Made by a program: the position numbers and the translations under genes. 64,000 bases of DNA from Citrobacter sp. On2M (GTDB lineage: Bacteria; Pseudomonadota; Gammaproteobacteria; Enterobacterales; Enterobacteriaceae): contig NZ_WPCV01000004.1 in NCBI RefSeq assembly GCF_018035235.1, positions 372,001 to 436,000 of the forward strand. Reading direction: 5' to 3'. Under the pieces are notes generated by a model, which had not been told where the DNA came from, did not search any database, and saw nothing but the letters and a program-made list of their open reading frames with translations. Positions 7,602 through 17,841 of the stretch are shown here, piece after piece. Each line of letters opens with the position of its first letter. The stretch's first letter is position 1.

Positions 7602-7907
7602 CTATATTCTCTTTCTCAGGGCGATCACAGATCCCTCATTGTGTCCGTCCGGAAAGAGTCAAATTTGCTGCAGAAGTGGATGAAAGCCGGACTTTTTTCA
7701 CCGTTGAAATAAGTTCTCAATAAACTGGGAAAAGAACACATCAGAAAAAGAATATACGCAGGCAAAACCAATTTTACGTCTTAAGTGATTAATTTTGAAA
7801 TGAATGTGGCGGTGAGGGGCGCCGCGTTCGCAGTCTGTCCAACTGGCTGCGCCAGTAGTCGAACCCCGGTCCGGGCTTCTCATCCCCGCCAGGCTGTGCA
7901 TTATGCG
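7602..7907. other. Gap between EAL gene and serW terminator
   Basis: The first 200 bases are the tail of the accessory block and hold no supported gene. From about 7800 the composition changes abruptly to GC-rich. This part contains short copies of the serW 3' end, described separately. Short frames running through the tRNA gene here are artefacts. Confidence 0.6.
7807..7895. repeat. Partial copies of the tRNA-Ser 3' end, possible attachment-site scar
   Basis: TGGCGGTGAGG at 7807-7817 is identical to the last 11 bases of serW (7949-7959, read on the plus strand), and TCGAACCCCGG at 7859-7869 is identical to the T-arm segment 7967-7977. In the tRNA these blocks are 18 bases apart; here they are 52 apart. 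The block is GC-rich within AT-rich surroundings. It could be a decayed att duplicate left by island integration, or a tRNA-linked repeat of the kind that follows several enterobacterial tRNA genes. Confidence 0.45.
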
Positions 7908-7938
7908 AAAAAAAAGCCCGTACTTGCGTACGAGCTCT
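7908..7938 (-). terminator. Intrinsic terminator of serW
   Basis: On the minus strand AGCTCGTAC and GTACGGGCT pair around a GCAA loop (7915-7936) with one G-T pair. A run of eight T follows at 7907-7914. It lies 13 bases past the tRNA 3' end. Confidence 0.85.
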
Positions 7939-7948
7939 TCTTTAAATA

Positions 7949-8036
7949 TGGCGGTGAGGCGGGGATTCGAACCCCGGATACGTTGCCGTATACACACTTT
8001 CCAGGCGTGCTCCTTCAGCCACTCGGACACCTCACC
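7949..8036 (-). tRNA. serW: tRNA-Ser (anticodon GGA)
   Basis: An 88-base class II tRNA read from 8036 down to 7949. The acceptor arm is GGTGAGG with its partner and an encoded CCA at the 3' end. The anticodon arm CACGC/GTGTG carries the loop CTGGAAA, anticodon GGA, so it reads UCC and UCU. A long variable arm (ATACGG/CGTAT region) is typical for serine tRNAs. The T-loop GGTTCGAATCC is intact. Position next to infA matches serW in E. coli. In several enterobacteria this gene is an integration target for islands, which agrees with the accessory block on its 3' side here. Confidence 0.97.
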
Positions 8037-8079
8037 ATATTGTATTGCTGCCTGACCGCTTGGGGGGCAACGGGGCGCT

Positions 8080-8108
8080 ACTATAGGGAGTTGCGCTAAA
8101 ACGGTCAA
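8080..8108 (-). promoter_or_regulatory. Sigma-70 promoter of serW with GC-rich discriminator
   Basis: Read on the minus strand: TTGACC, 17 bases, TATAGT, then the GC-rich AGCGCCCC. The -10 box lies 44 bases before the tRNA. A GC-rich discriminator is the mark of stable-RNA promoters under stringent control. Confidence 0.75.
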
Positions 8109-8185
8109 GCAGAATTTACGTGTTCACTCTCGTTTGGTTACGCAATGTACATATTCCTCCGCCCGGGCAGGCGCGGAGGATAAGA

Positions 8186-8863
8186 TTAGCGCTTAGAGTC
8201 CAGTTTTTCGCCGTTAGTCACAACTTCCTGGGCTTTGCTGTAACTCTCGATCAGCAACTGATAAGCCGGGAAGATCTTGGTATACACTTCCGCCCATTCA
8301 GCGGCGTCTTCACGGTTCCATGTCCCCTGAATTTCAGACGCGACGGCGGCGGTATCCATCGGGACGACGCCAGTCTGAACAACACGAGCCAGGGTGATTT
8401 CCTGCGCCATTTTGCTGTAAGTACCGGAAGCGTCGATCACTGCGAAAACTTTGTAGCCTTCCGCAACCGCGCTGATGGCCGGGAAAGCCATGCACACGCT
8501 GGTGATCGTACCGGCGATGATCAGCGTCTTACGACCCGTTGCTTTGACGGCTTTCACGAAGTCTTCGTTATCCCAGGCGTTGATTTCACCTTTACGCGCT
8601 ACGTATTGGGCATGTGGCGCATTGGCGTGGATCTCTGGGATCAACGGACCGTTAGGCCCCTGTGGTACAGATGCCGTGGTAATCACCGGCATCTTCGCCA
8701 GCGTTGCCATTTTAGCCAGCGCGGCGGCACGCGCACGCAGTTCTGGCATGGGCATATCGCCGACGGTCTGGAACAGCCCGCTTTGATGATCAATAAGCAG
8801 CATGACGGAATCATTCACATCGATGACCGGACGTGAGCCATTAAAGTTTGCAGGACTGGACAT
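8186..8863 (-). CDS. Isochorismatase-family cysteine hydrolase (YcaC-like)
   Basis: A 225-residue protein of the YcaC group of the isochorismatase-like hydrolases, cytosolic enzymes with a Cys-Asp-Lys triad whose true substrates are mostly unknown. The Asp is seen in [12 protein letters not shown] and the Cys in [11 protein letters not shown], and the conserved [16 protein letters not shown] stretch is shared almost word for word with the ycaC product further right in this window (29566-30192). The start is taken at 8863, behind AAGGAG; the frame also reaches 8893, but that would overlap the pirin gene. The pirin gene lies 16 bases upstream on the same strand, so both form one operon that diverges from a LysR gene. 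The longer N-terminus ([13 protein letters not shown]) separates it from ycaC itself. Confidence 0.9.
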   Translation of the reverse strand: MSSPANFNGSRPVIDVNDSVMLLIDHQSGLFQTVGDMPMPELRARAAALAKMATLAKMPVITTASVPQGPNGPLIPEIHANAPHAQYVARKGEINAWDNEDFVKAVKATGRKTLIIAGTITSVCMAFPAISAVAEGYKVFAVIDASGTYSKMAQEITLARVVQTGVVPMDTAAVASEIQGTWNREDAAEWAEVYTKIFPAYQLLIESYSKAQEVVTNGEKLDSKR

Positions 8864-8879
8864 ATTCTTCTCCTTCGAT

Positions 8880-9740
8880 TCAGATTTGGCCAAAGCGGCC
8901 TGAGTTAAAATCGCGTACGGCTTCGGCGATTTCTTGCTTCGTGTTCATTACAAATGGACCGTAACCCACAATCGGCTCGTTCAACGGTTCGCCAGACAGC
9001 AGCAGCACGCAGGCATCGCTGGTGGCTTCAATGTGTAGCGTTTTCCCCTGCTGGCTGAACACCACCAGTTGCGCTTCGCCGGCAGGCGTGGTGCCGTTCA
9101 CAGTGATATTCCCTTTCAGTACCACCAGAGCGGTACTCCATCCTTCCGGTTGGGAAAACGTAAGTTGATGATTACGTTGCAGGCGCATATCCCATACATT
9201 CAGTGGTGAAAAGGTATGTGCCGGGCCTTTTGTCTCTTGATAGTTACCTGCAATCACGCGCACGCTGCCTGCGTCATCTGGCAGGGCGACTGCGGGAATA
9301 ACATCGCTACTGATGCCCTGATAGCCGGGCACGGCCATTTTGTCTTTTGCCGGAAGATTGACCCACAGCTGCACCATTTCCAGTTCGCCACCCTGGCGGG
9401 TAAATTCAGGTGAGTGGAACTCTTCGTGCAATATCCCTGCACCCGCGGTCATCCACTGCACGTCGCCGGGGCCGATAATGCCGCCGCGACCGGTTGAATC
9501 ACGGTGTTCAACTTCGCCGCTGTAAACGATGGTCACCGTCTCAAAACCACGGTGAGGGTGCTCGCCTACGCCGCGTTTTTCATTACCTGGCGCGAATGTA
9601 TGTGGACCGGCGTAATCCAGCAGCAGGAACGGACTTAACTGTTCTGCATGAGACTGGTAAGAGAACATCGAGCGAACCGGAAATCCATCGCCCACCCAGT
9701 GCGGGCGAGGTGCGGTGTAGACGCCTGTGACTTGTTTCAT
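8880..9740 (-). CDS. Pirin family protein (YhhW-like cupin)
   Basis: A 286-residue bicupin of the pirin family. The metal-binding motif of the N-terminal cupin is clear: [20 protein letters not shown], with the histidines and glutamate that hold the iron, followed by the family stretch [18 protein letters not shown]. The C-terminal cupin ends [19 protein letters not shown], also standard. Some bacterial pirins such as YhhW open the flavonoid quercetin; others bind partner proteins. It is the first gene of a two-gene unit with a YcaC-like hydrolase and is divergent from a LysR regulator 108 bases away, which probably controls it in response to an aromatic or quinone-like compound (inference). 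An ATG at 9740 with a nearby purine-rich GGAGACA supports the start. Confidence 0.94.
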   Translation of the reverse strand: MKQVTGVYTAPRPHWVGDGFPVRSMFSYQSHAEQLSPFLLLDYAGPHTFAPGNEKRGVGEHPHRGFETVTIVYSGEVEHRDSTGRGGIIGPGDVQWMTAGAGILHEEFHSPEFTRQGGELEMVQLWVNLPAKDKMAVPGYQGISSDVIPAVALPDDAGSVRVIAGNYQETKGPAHTFSPLNVWDMRLQRNHQLTFSQPEGWSTALVVLKGNITVNGTTPAGEAQLVVFSQQGKTLHIEATSDACVLLLSGEPLNEPIVGYGPFVMNTKQEIAEAVRDFNSGRFGQI

Positions 9741-9848
9741 ATATGTCTCCTCGGTGGCGTTGTCTTGATGTTAATAAGCTTATATTCGTGACAGCGAGCT
9801 GAGTAGTCGCTAAAATAGTCCTCACTGTCTCATAAATAGGACAATAAG

Positions 9849-10760
9849 ATGACAAAGCCGGATCTCAATGATTTTGCATGGTTTGTACATGTTGTAGAGG
9901 AAGGGGGATTCGCGGCGGCGGGTCGGGCGCTTGATGAACCGAAATCAAAACTGAGCCGACGGATAGCGCAACTGGAAGAGCGGTTGGGGGTACGACTGAT
10001 TCAGCGAACCACCCGGCAGTTTAACGTGACTGAAGTTGGGCAAACCTTTTACGAACATTGTAAGGCGATGCTGGTGGAAGCGCAGGCGGCACAGGATGCC
10101 ATTGCCGCGCTGCAGGTTGAACCTCGTGGGATTGTGAAGCTGACGTGCCCGGTTACGTTGCTGCATGTGCATATCGGACCAATGCTTGCCCGCTTTATGG
10201 CGCGTTATCCTGACGTATCAGTGCAACTGGAGGCCACGAACCGCCGTGTTGATGTGGTTGGAGAAGGTCTGGACGTGGCGATTCGCGTCAGGCCTCGACC
10301 ATTAGAAGATAGCGATCTGGTGATGCGAGTTCTGGCGGACAGGGGGCATCGTTTGTATGCCAGTCCGCAGCTAATCGAGAAAATGGGAGCGCTACATTCT
10401 CCGGCTGAATTGACTCGCTGGCCGGGTCTGAGCCTGGCCTCCGGTAAACATGTGCATCGTTGGGAGTTATTTGGCCCGCAGGAAGCACGTGCGGAGGTAC
10501 ACTTCGCGCCACGAATGATCACCACCGATATGCTTGCGCTACGTGAAGCTGCTGTTGCCGGTGTAGGGGTTGTGCAACTTCCTCAGTTGATGGTAAAAGA
10601 TCAATTAGCTGCAGGCGAGCTGGTGGCATTACTCGACGGCTGGGAACCGAAGCGAGAAATTATTCACGCAGTCTTTCCATCACGCAGGGGATTATTGCCG
10701 TCAGTGCGCGCATTAGTCGATTTCTTAACGGAAGAATATGCGCGGATGATTGAGGATTAA
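9849..10760 (+). CDS. LysR-family transcriptional regulator
   Basis: A 303-residue LysR-type regulator of normal length. The N-terminal winged helix covers about residues 5-65 (LNDFAWFVHVVEEGGFAAAG, then SKLSRRIAQLEERLGVRLIQ, TTRQFNVTEVG). The rest is the effector-binding domain. It diverges from the pirin-hydrolase pair across 108 bases, the classic position for a LysR regulator controlling the neighbouring operon and itself. The SD-like AGGA at 9837-9841 precedes the ATG. The effector is unknown. I do not assign a named gene. Confidence 0.93.
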   Translation: MTKPDLNDFAWFVHVVEEGGFAAAGRALDEPKSKLSRRIAQLEERLGVRLIQRTTRQFNVTEVGQTFYEHCKAMLVEAQAAQDAIAALQVEPRGIVKLTCPVTLLHVHIGPMLARFMARYPDVSVQLEATNRRVDVVGEGLDVAIRVRPRPLEDSDLVMRVLADRGHRLYASPQLIEKMGALHSPAELTRWPGLSLASGKHVHRWELFGPQEARAEVHFAPRMITTDMLALREAAVAGVGVVQLPQLMVKDQLAAGELVALLDGWEPKREIIHAVFPSRRGLLPSVRALVDFLTEEYARMIED

Positions 10761-10779
10761 ATACCTGGCCTCAGCCCAC

Positions 10780-10808
10780 AAAAAAGGCCGGTTAAACCGA
10801 CCTTTTAT
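10780..10808. terminator. Bidirectional terminator between LysR gene and infA
   Basis: AAAGGCCGGTT and AACCGACCTTT pair across a short loop, with A-rich and T-rich flanks on the two sides. It lies between two converging genes and can serve both. Confidence 0.8.
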
Positions 10809-10839
10809 TATCTGGACGCCGTTCAGGCGTTAAAAACAA

Positions 10840-11058
<219 letters not shown>

Positions 11059-11343
11059 CTAATCCTCTGGGGTATCACTACCGTAATTTGAACCGGCAAG
11101 ATAATGCCGAAGTTCTTTTAATAAGTAAAGATTTGTGCGTTTAAAACACAGCAAATCGGGTTTGGCGCATTACTCTAACCACACACGGCAAAGCCGCACT
11201 TAAAGCGCAACGTGTAAGGGAACGAGGAGATAAACGATAGGCGTTGCCTGACGCGAACTGTTCCTTAACGGCGGCGGGGTAATGGGCTAAACCAACTCTG
11301 CGCGACAATTATAACACCCCGACAAAAAATGTGCCGAAAACAT

Positions 11344-12048
11344 TCACTTCTGAGGCGAAAATAACGTCCTGGGAACCCAGAAATGGCTCGGTAGCCGCTG
11401 CTGGCGCAGTCTGCTCAGGTGTTCAAGGTACTCCCGACGCGGCGTTTCGACGGCGCCCAGCGAGGCTGTGTGGCTATTTAATACCTGGCAGTCGATTAAT
11501 TTTCCGCCCTGATTTACAAATTCAGCGCAAAAAACGAGCAGTGCTATTTTGGACGCATTTTCCTGACGGCTGAACATCGATTCGCCACAAAACAACGTAC
11601 CTTGTGCCACGCCATACATACCGCCCACTAATTCATTTTGTCGCCACACTTCGATTGAGTGCGCATGCCCCAGTTCGTGCAGGCGGTGGTATGCGTCCAC
11701 CACATCATGCGTAATCCAGGTACCTTCTTCCCGGTCATTCGCACAGCCTTCAATCACCTGCCCAAACGCGTAATTGAGCGTCACGCGATAAGGCGAATTT
11801 TTATGAAAGCGCTTCATGCTGCGGCTGAGGTGAAATTTGTCGGGCCAAAGAACAGCGCGCGGATCGGGCGACCACCAAAGGATAGGGTCGCCAGGCGAAA
11901 ACCACGGGAAAATACCGCGCTGGTAGGCCATCAGCAGACGGGCAGGGCAAAGGTCACCGCCAAGCGCCAACAAGCCATTAGGCTCGCGTAAAGCGCCTTC
12001 CGGTGACGGGAAGGCTATAGAATGTCGGGACAGTTGCACCAGGCGCAT
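11344..12048 (-). CDS. aat: Leucyl/phenylalanyl-tRNA-protein transferase
   Basis: A 234-residue cytosolic enzyme that moves Leu or Phe from a charged tRNA to proteins with N-terminal Arg or Lys, marking them for ClpS/ClpAP in the N-end rule. The family pattern is evident: [20 protein letters not shown] near the start, [20 protein letters not shown], and [20 protein letters not shown]. Full length for the family. It follows cydC by 44 bases on the same strand, the same order as E. coli. In E. coli the clpS-clpA genes lie on the other side of serW; they are not in this window. Confidence 0.98.
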   Translation of the reverse strand: MRLVQLSRHSIAFPSPEGALREPNGLLALGGDLCPARLLMAYQRGIFPWFSPGDPILWWSPDPRAVLWPDKFHLSRSMKRFHKNSPYRVTLNYAFGQVIEGCANDREEGTWITHDVVDAYHRLHELGHAHSIEVWRQNELVGGMYGVAQGTLFCGESMFSRQENASKIALLVFCAEFVNQGGKLIDCQVLNSHTASLGAVETPRREYLEHLSRLRQQRLPSHFWVPRTLFSPQK

Positions 12049-12092
12049 GACAGCGAAACTCCACTACGCGAGTTTGATCGTTCAATAATAGC

Positions 12093-13814
12093 TTACAGAC
12101 GTTGCTTAAACTGGTAATAACGCCCCTGCCTGGCTAACAGATCTGCGTGATTACCTTGCTCAATAATTTGTCCGTTGTCCATTACTATTATTTGATCAAA
12201 ACGCGACAGCCCGCGCAGTCGGTGTGTAACCATCAGGACGGTTTTATCGCGCATCACATCGCTAATTAATTCAAGCATTTGGCTCTCTGTGGTGGCATCA
12301 AGCCCTTCGGTGGGTTCATCCAGCAGCATCAGCGGAGCATCGTGCAATAAGGCGCGGGCGATAGCCAGACGACGGAGCTCGCCGCCTGAAAGTTGACGAC
12401 CGCCTTCGCCCAGCCAGGCGTTAAGGCCATCACCTTCAAGCAGTTTCTCCAGCCCGACGCGGCGCAATACTGCGGACAATGCGTCGTCGCTGGCGTGTGG
12501 TGCTGCCAGCAGCAGATTGTCGCGAAGCGTCGCGCTGAACAGGTGTACGCGCTGTGGCACGACGCTGATGCTCTGGCGCAGCGCGGTTTCAGTGAGGGCT
12601 GCAATCGGCTGTTCATTAATCAGGATTTCGCCGCACTGCGGATCCCATGCGCGGGTCAGCAATTGTAGCAGCGTTGATTTACCACAGCCGGTACGACCGA
12701 GAATCGCAATGTGTTCACCGGGCGTGGCCTGCAGGGAAAGGGTATCGAGCGCTTTTTGCGCCTGTCCCGGGTAGCTGAATGATACGTCGCGTAGCGTAAG
12801 AGTCACCTGCCCGGAAATCGTCGAGCCGGTATCCGGGAAGGCGACTTCCGGCTGCTGTTCAGTCAGTTCGGTGATGCGCAGCGCAGAGGCAATAACCTGG
12901 CCGAGATGCTGAAACGCGCCGGTTACTGGTGCTAACGCTTCGAACGCAGCAAGCGCACAGAAGACAAAGAGTGCGATCAGCGCGCCGGGTTGGGTATTGC
13001 CGCCCACGCCACCGGAGGCCATCCATAGCATCATAATCACCGCCAGCGCACCGACTAACAGCATCACCGCTTGTGATAATGCCGTTAATTCAGACTGACG
13101 TCGCTGGGCTTCATGCCACTGCAACTCAGTCGCTTCCATTTGCGCGCGATAACGTTCACTGGCACCAAAAATGGTCAATTCAGCCTGGCCCTGTAGCCAG
13201 GATGTTAACTGCTGACGATATTGCCCACGCAGATGCGTCAGACTTTGTCCGGTGCTTTTGCCTGCCTGATAAAAGAGCGGTGGCAGGATAAATAAGGTCA
13301 GCAGCATAATGCCACCGAGGGTGACAGCCAGCGTGAAATCGAGAACGCTTAACCCCAGCGTAACCACCATGATGACGACAAAAGCGCCCACCAGTGGGGA
13401 GATCACGCGTAAGTACAGATGATCGAGCGTGTCGACGTCAGCCACCACGCGGTTGAGCAATTCACCCTGTCCATAACGGGACAGGCCAGCAGGGGAGAGC
13501 GGCAGTAGTTTGCTGAAGGTATAAATACGCAAATGTTGCAACACGCGGAATGTCGCATCGTGGCTGACCAGACGCTCGAAATAACGACCCGCGGTACGGG
13601 TGATCGCCGCACCGCGTACGCCTGCGGCAGGGAGCATATAGTTAAAGCTGTAAATCCCGGTGACGCCAACCACTGCCGAAGCGGACAGGAACCAACCTGA
13701 AAGCGTCAGCAAGCCAATGCTTGCCAGCAGCGTGACGATGGCCAGAACGATCCCTAACGTTAACATCCATTTGTGACGTTTATACAGCGTCAGATAAGGT
13801 AGCAAAGCGCGCAT
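12093..13814 (-). CDS. cydC: Heterodimeric ABC exporter CydDC, subunit CydC
   Basis: A 573-residue half-transporter: six membrane helices in the first 300 residues and a C-terminal ATPase. The Walker A GRTGCGKST lies near residue 375, the signature LSGGELRRLAIARALL near 470, and the Walker B LMLLDEPTEGLD follows. With CydD it exports glutathione and cysteine or balances haem/thiol redox in the periplasm, and it is needed to assemble cytochrome bd. The start follows the cydD stop directly with no spacer (13815/13814), so the two are coupled. The length equals the E. coli protein. Confidence 0.98.
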   Translation of the reverse strand: MRALLPYLTLYKRHKWMLTLGIVLAIVTLLASIGLLTLSGWFLSASAVVGVTGIYSFNYMLPAAGVRGAAITRTAGRYFERLVSHDATFRVLQHLRIYTFSKLLPLSPAGLSRYGQGELLNRVVADVDTLDHLYLRVISPLVGAFVVIMVVTLGLSVLDFTLAVTLGGIMLLTLFILPPLFYQAGKSTGQSLTHLRGQYRQQLTSWLQGQAELTIFGASERYRAQMEATELQWHEAQRRQSELTALSQAVMLLVGALAVIMMLWMASGGVGGNTQPGALIALFVFCALAAFEALAPVTGAFQHLGQVIASALRITELTEQQPEVAFPDTGSTISGQVTLTLRDVSFSYPGQAQKALDTLSLQATPGEHIAILGRTGCGKSTLLQLLTRAWDPQCGEILINEQPIAALTETALRQSISVVPQRVHLFSATLRDNLLLAAPHASDDALSAVLRRVGLEKLLEGDGLNAWLGEGGRQLSGGELRRLAIARALLHDAPLMLLDEPTEGLDATTESQMLELISDVMRDKTVLMVTHRLRGLSRFDQIIVMDNGQIIEQGNHADLLARQGRYYQFKQRL

Positions 13815-15581
13815 TCAGATGTCCTCCTGACGATGAGCCAGTAATGTCGCAAACGCCCCGTTGGCTGCGCCCAGTTCGGTCCAGGTACCTTGTTCAACGA
13901 TCTGCCCATCCTGCATCACCCAGATAACGTTCCAGTCGGCAAGATCTTCCAACTGATGCGTCACCATCAGCGTGGTCTGGCGGCGCGATGCCGCGTTCAA
14001 CGCTTGCATCACGCGTTGTTCGCTGTGTGCATCAAGGCTGGCGGCGGGTTCGTCCAGCAGCAGTAACTGACACGGATTGAGTAAGGCGCGAGCCACGGCA
14101 ACGCGCTGTGCTTGTCCAACGGAAAGTCGAGCCGCCTGATCGCCCACTGGCGTATCCACACCCTGCGGCAGCAGCGGTAAAAACTCGCTGACCCAGGCGC
14201 TGTCGAGTGCAGCTTGCAGCTGTTCTTCGCTGGCATCTGGGCGAGCCAGTAGCACGTTTTCACGTAACGTGGAGGCAGGAAGCTGAGGGTTTTGCCCGAC
14301 CCATGACAGTTGTTTGCGCCAAGAGTCAGGCGACAGGTCGCGCAGTTCAAAGCCGTTAATTCGCAGCGAACCTTGATAAGAGAGGAAACCGGACAGGACA
14401 TTGAGCAGAGAACTTTTGCCGGAGCCGCTGCGTCCAACCAGCACCGCGCGTTGACCAGCCGCCAACGCAAAATTGAGCGGACCGGCCAGCACTTTGCCTT
14501 CCGGCGAGGTGATGACCAGATCTCGTGCTTCAATTGACACGGCGTCTTTTGTCGCCAGCTCAATATCGCCACGTTCAGGATGAGCCAACGGGGTTTCCAT
14601 AAAGGTTTTCAGGCTGTCCGCAGCCCCCACTGCTTGCGCTTTAGCGTGATAAAACGTGCCCAGATCGCGCAAGGGCTGGAAAAACTCCGGAGCCAGAATG
14701 AGCGCGAGGAAGCCTGCCGCCAGCGTGACGCCCGTCCCGTAGTGGCCGAAATCAAGTTCTCCAAGGTAGGAAAAACCAAAGTAAACCGCGACAAGCGCAA
14801 TAGAAAGCGAGGTAAAGAATTCAAGGACACCGGATGACAGGAACGCCAGGCGCAGCACTTCCATGGTGCGTTGGCGGAAATCTTGCGACGCAGCACGGAT
14901 GCTTTCCGTTTCGGCTTCACCGCGACCAAATATTCTTAGCGTCTCCATGCCCCGCAAGCGATCGAGGAAATGACCGCTGAGGCGGGCAAGAGCCTGAAAA
15001 TTGCGGCGGTTAGCATCGGCTGCGCCCATACCGACCATTGCCATGAACAATGGGATCAACGGGGCAGTTCCAAGCAGAATAAGAGCGGCCACCCAGTTTG
15101 AGGGGAATACCGCCGCCACAATTAATAAGGGGACGCACACAGCCAGCGCCATTTGCGGCAGATAACGCGCATAGTAATCATGCATATCGTCAATCTGCTC
15201 CAGGATCAACGTGGCCCAACTCCCGGCCGGTTTGCCTTGTATCCAGGCCGGACCTGCCTGTTGTAGACGGTCAAGCACCTGGCGGCGAATTTCAAAGCGA
15301 ATATGCTGCCCTGCGTGAAACCCGACCCGTTCGCGTAACCAGACGACCCATGCCCGCAGGATGAAAATCAATACCAGTACGATGAAAGGAAGCAGAAGCG
15401 CTTCTCGGGGAATATTGGCCATGATCATATGGTCCAGAATTCGGGCCATGAGCCAGGCCTGAGCGACGATTAACAGTCCGCTCACGAACCCCAACAGGCG
15501 CGAAATGTTCAGCCATCGTTGGGAAATTACACTTTGCTGTTTTAACCAGCGGGTCAGCTCTTTTTGACGGGTTTTATTCAT
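13815..15581 (-). CDS. cydD: Heterodimeric ABC exporter CydDC, subunit CydD
   Basis: A 588-residue partner of CydC with six membrane helices and an ATPase (Walker [12 protein letters not shown] near residue 385, signature LSVGQAQRVAVARALL, Walker B LLLLDEPAASLD). The frame is open 20 residues further up to 15641, but the conserved family start is MNKTRQKELTRWLKQQ, and that gives the known length; I chose 15581. The signature LSVGQ, instead of LSGGQ, is typical of CydD. It is the first gene of the cydDC unit and lies downstream of trxB behind a terminator, so it should have its own promoter within 15582-15645. Confidence 0.97.
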   Translation of the reverse strand: MNKTRQKELTRWLKQQSVISQRWLNISRLLGFVSGLLIVAQAWLMARILDHMIMANIPREALLLPFIVLVLIFILRAWVVWLRERVGFHAGQHIRFEIRRQVLDRLQQAGPAWIQGKPAGSWATLILEQIDDMHDYYARYLPQMALAVCVPLLIVAAVFPSNWVAALILLGTAPLIPLFMAMVGMGAADANRRNFQALARLSGHFLDRLRGMETLRIFGRGEAETESIRAASQDFRQRTMEVLRLAFLSSGVLEFFTSLSIALVAVYFGFSYLGELDFGHYGTGVTLAAGFLALILAPEFFQPLRDLGTFYHAKAQAVGAADSLKTFMETPLAHPERGDIELATKDAVSIEARDLVITSPEGKVLAGPLNFALAAGQRAVLVGRSGSGKSSLLNVLSGFLSYQGSLRINGFELRDLSPDSWRKQLSWVGQNPQLPASTLRENVLLARPDASEEQLQAALDSAWVSEFLPLLPQGVDTPVGDQAARLSVGQAQRVAVARALLNPCQLLLLDEPAASLDAHSEQRVMQALNAASRRQTTLMVTHQLEDLADWNVIWVMQDGQIVEQGTWTELGAANGAFATLLAHRQEDI

Positions 15582-15639
15582 TGCACGCTTAGCAGGTGAG
15601 TTATTGGAATTTTTGGGCAGGGCAATGTTACAACGAGGC

Positions 15640-15671
15640 AAAAATAAAGGCGACTTATAGTCGCCTTTTTT
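15640..15671 (-). terminator. Terminator after trxB
   Basis: AAAGGCGACT and AGTCGCCTTT pair perfectly around a three-base loop (15646-15668). On the minus strand a T-rich run follows. It lies 24 bases past the trxB stop. Confidence 0.85.
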
Positions 15672-15695
15672 ACTTTTGTTACTGATTTGTAAAAC

Positions 15696-17212
<1,517 letters not shown>

Positions 17213-17707
17213 ATGGTAGATAGTAAGAAGCGCCCTGGCAAAGATCTCGACCGTATTGATCGTAACATTCTTAATGAGCTGCAAAAGGATGGGCGTATTT
17301 CTAACGTCGAGCTTTCTAAACGTGTGGGACTTTCACCAACGCCCTGCCTTGAGCGTGTGCGTCGGTTGGAAAGACAGGGTTTTATTCAGGGCTATACAGC
17401 GCTGTTAAACCCGCATTATCTGGATGCATCACTTCTGGTTTTTGTTGAGATTACTCTGAATCGTGGCGCCCCGGATGTGTTTGAACAATTTAACTCTGCA
17501 GTACAAAAACTTGAAGAAATTCAAGAGTGTCATTTGGTTTCCGGTGATTTCGACTATTTGCTGAAAACACGCGTACCGGATATGTCGGCATACCGTAAGC
17601 TGTTGGGGGAAACCCTGCTGCGTCTGCCTGGCGTGAATGACACACGTACTTATGTAGTAATGGAAGAAGTCAAACAGAGCAATCGTCTGGTAATTAAGAC
17701 GCGCTAA
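17213..17707 (+). CDS. lrp: Leucine-responsive regulatory protein
   Basis: A 164-residue global regulator, as in E. coli. The N-terminal helix-turn-helix is at about 12-60 (LDRIDRNILNELQKDGRISN, then ELSKRVGLSPTPCLERVRRL). The C-terminal RAM domain binds leucine and drives octamer/hexadecamer formation. Lrp controls amino acid metabolism, fimbriae (including phase switching by FimB/FimE-type recombinases in E. coli) and many other genes. It is single, with its own promoter and terminator. Confidence 0.99.
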   Translation: MVDSKKRPGKDLDRIDRNILNELQKDGRISNVELSKRVGLSPTPCLERVRRLERQGFIQGYTALLNPHYLDASLLVFVEITLNRGAPDVFEQFNSAVQKLEEIQECHLVSGDFDYLLKTRVPDMSAYRKLLGETLLRLPGVNDTRTYVVMEEVKQSNRLVIKTR

Positions 17708-17763
17708 CACGGAACAGGTGCAAAATCGACGTAGTTTGATTACACTCCTGTTAATCCATACAG

Positions 17764-17801
17764 CAACAGTGCCGGGGTAACCCGGTGCTGTTGTCCGTTT
17801 T
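17764..17801 (+). terminator. Terminator after lrp
   Basis: CAACAGTGCCGGG and CCCGGTGCTGTTG form a long hairpin with two mismatches and a GTAA-type loop, followed by TCCGTTTT. It lies between lrp and the ftsK start. Confidence 0.65.
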
Positions 17802-17841
17802 AGCATCGGGCAGGAAAAGCCTAAAACCTGGAGAGCCGTTT

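Noticed and set aside
7472-7723. 83-codon frame overlapping the end of the EAL gene
   Set aside because: Out-of-frame shadow of the EAL domain; it extends into non-coding DNA without support.
7698-8108. Open frames on both strands through serW
   Set aside because: They read through the tRNA gene and its promoter (for example EVSEWLKEHAWK is the translated tRNA). This is a known annotation artefact.
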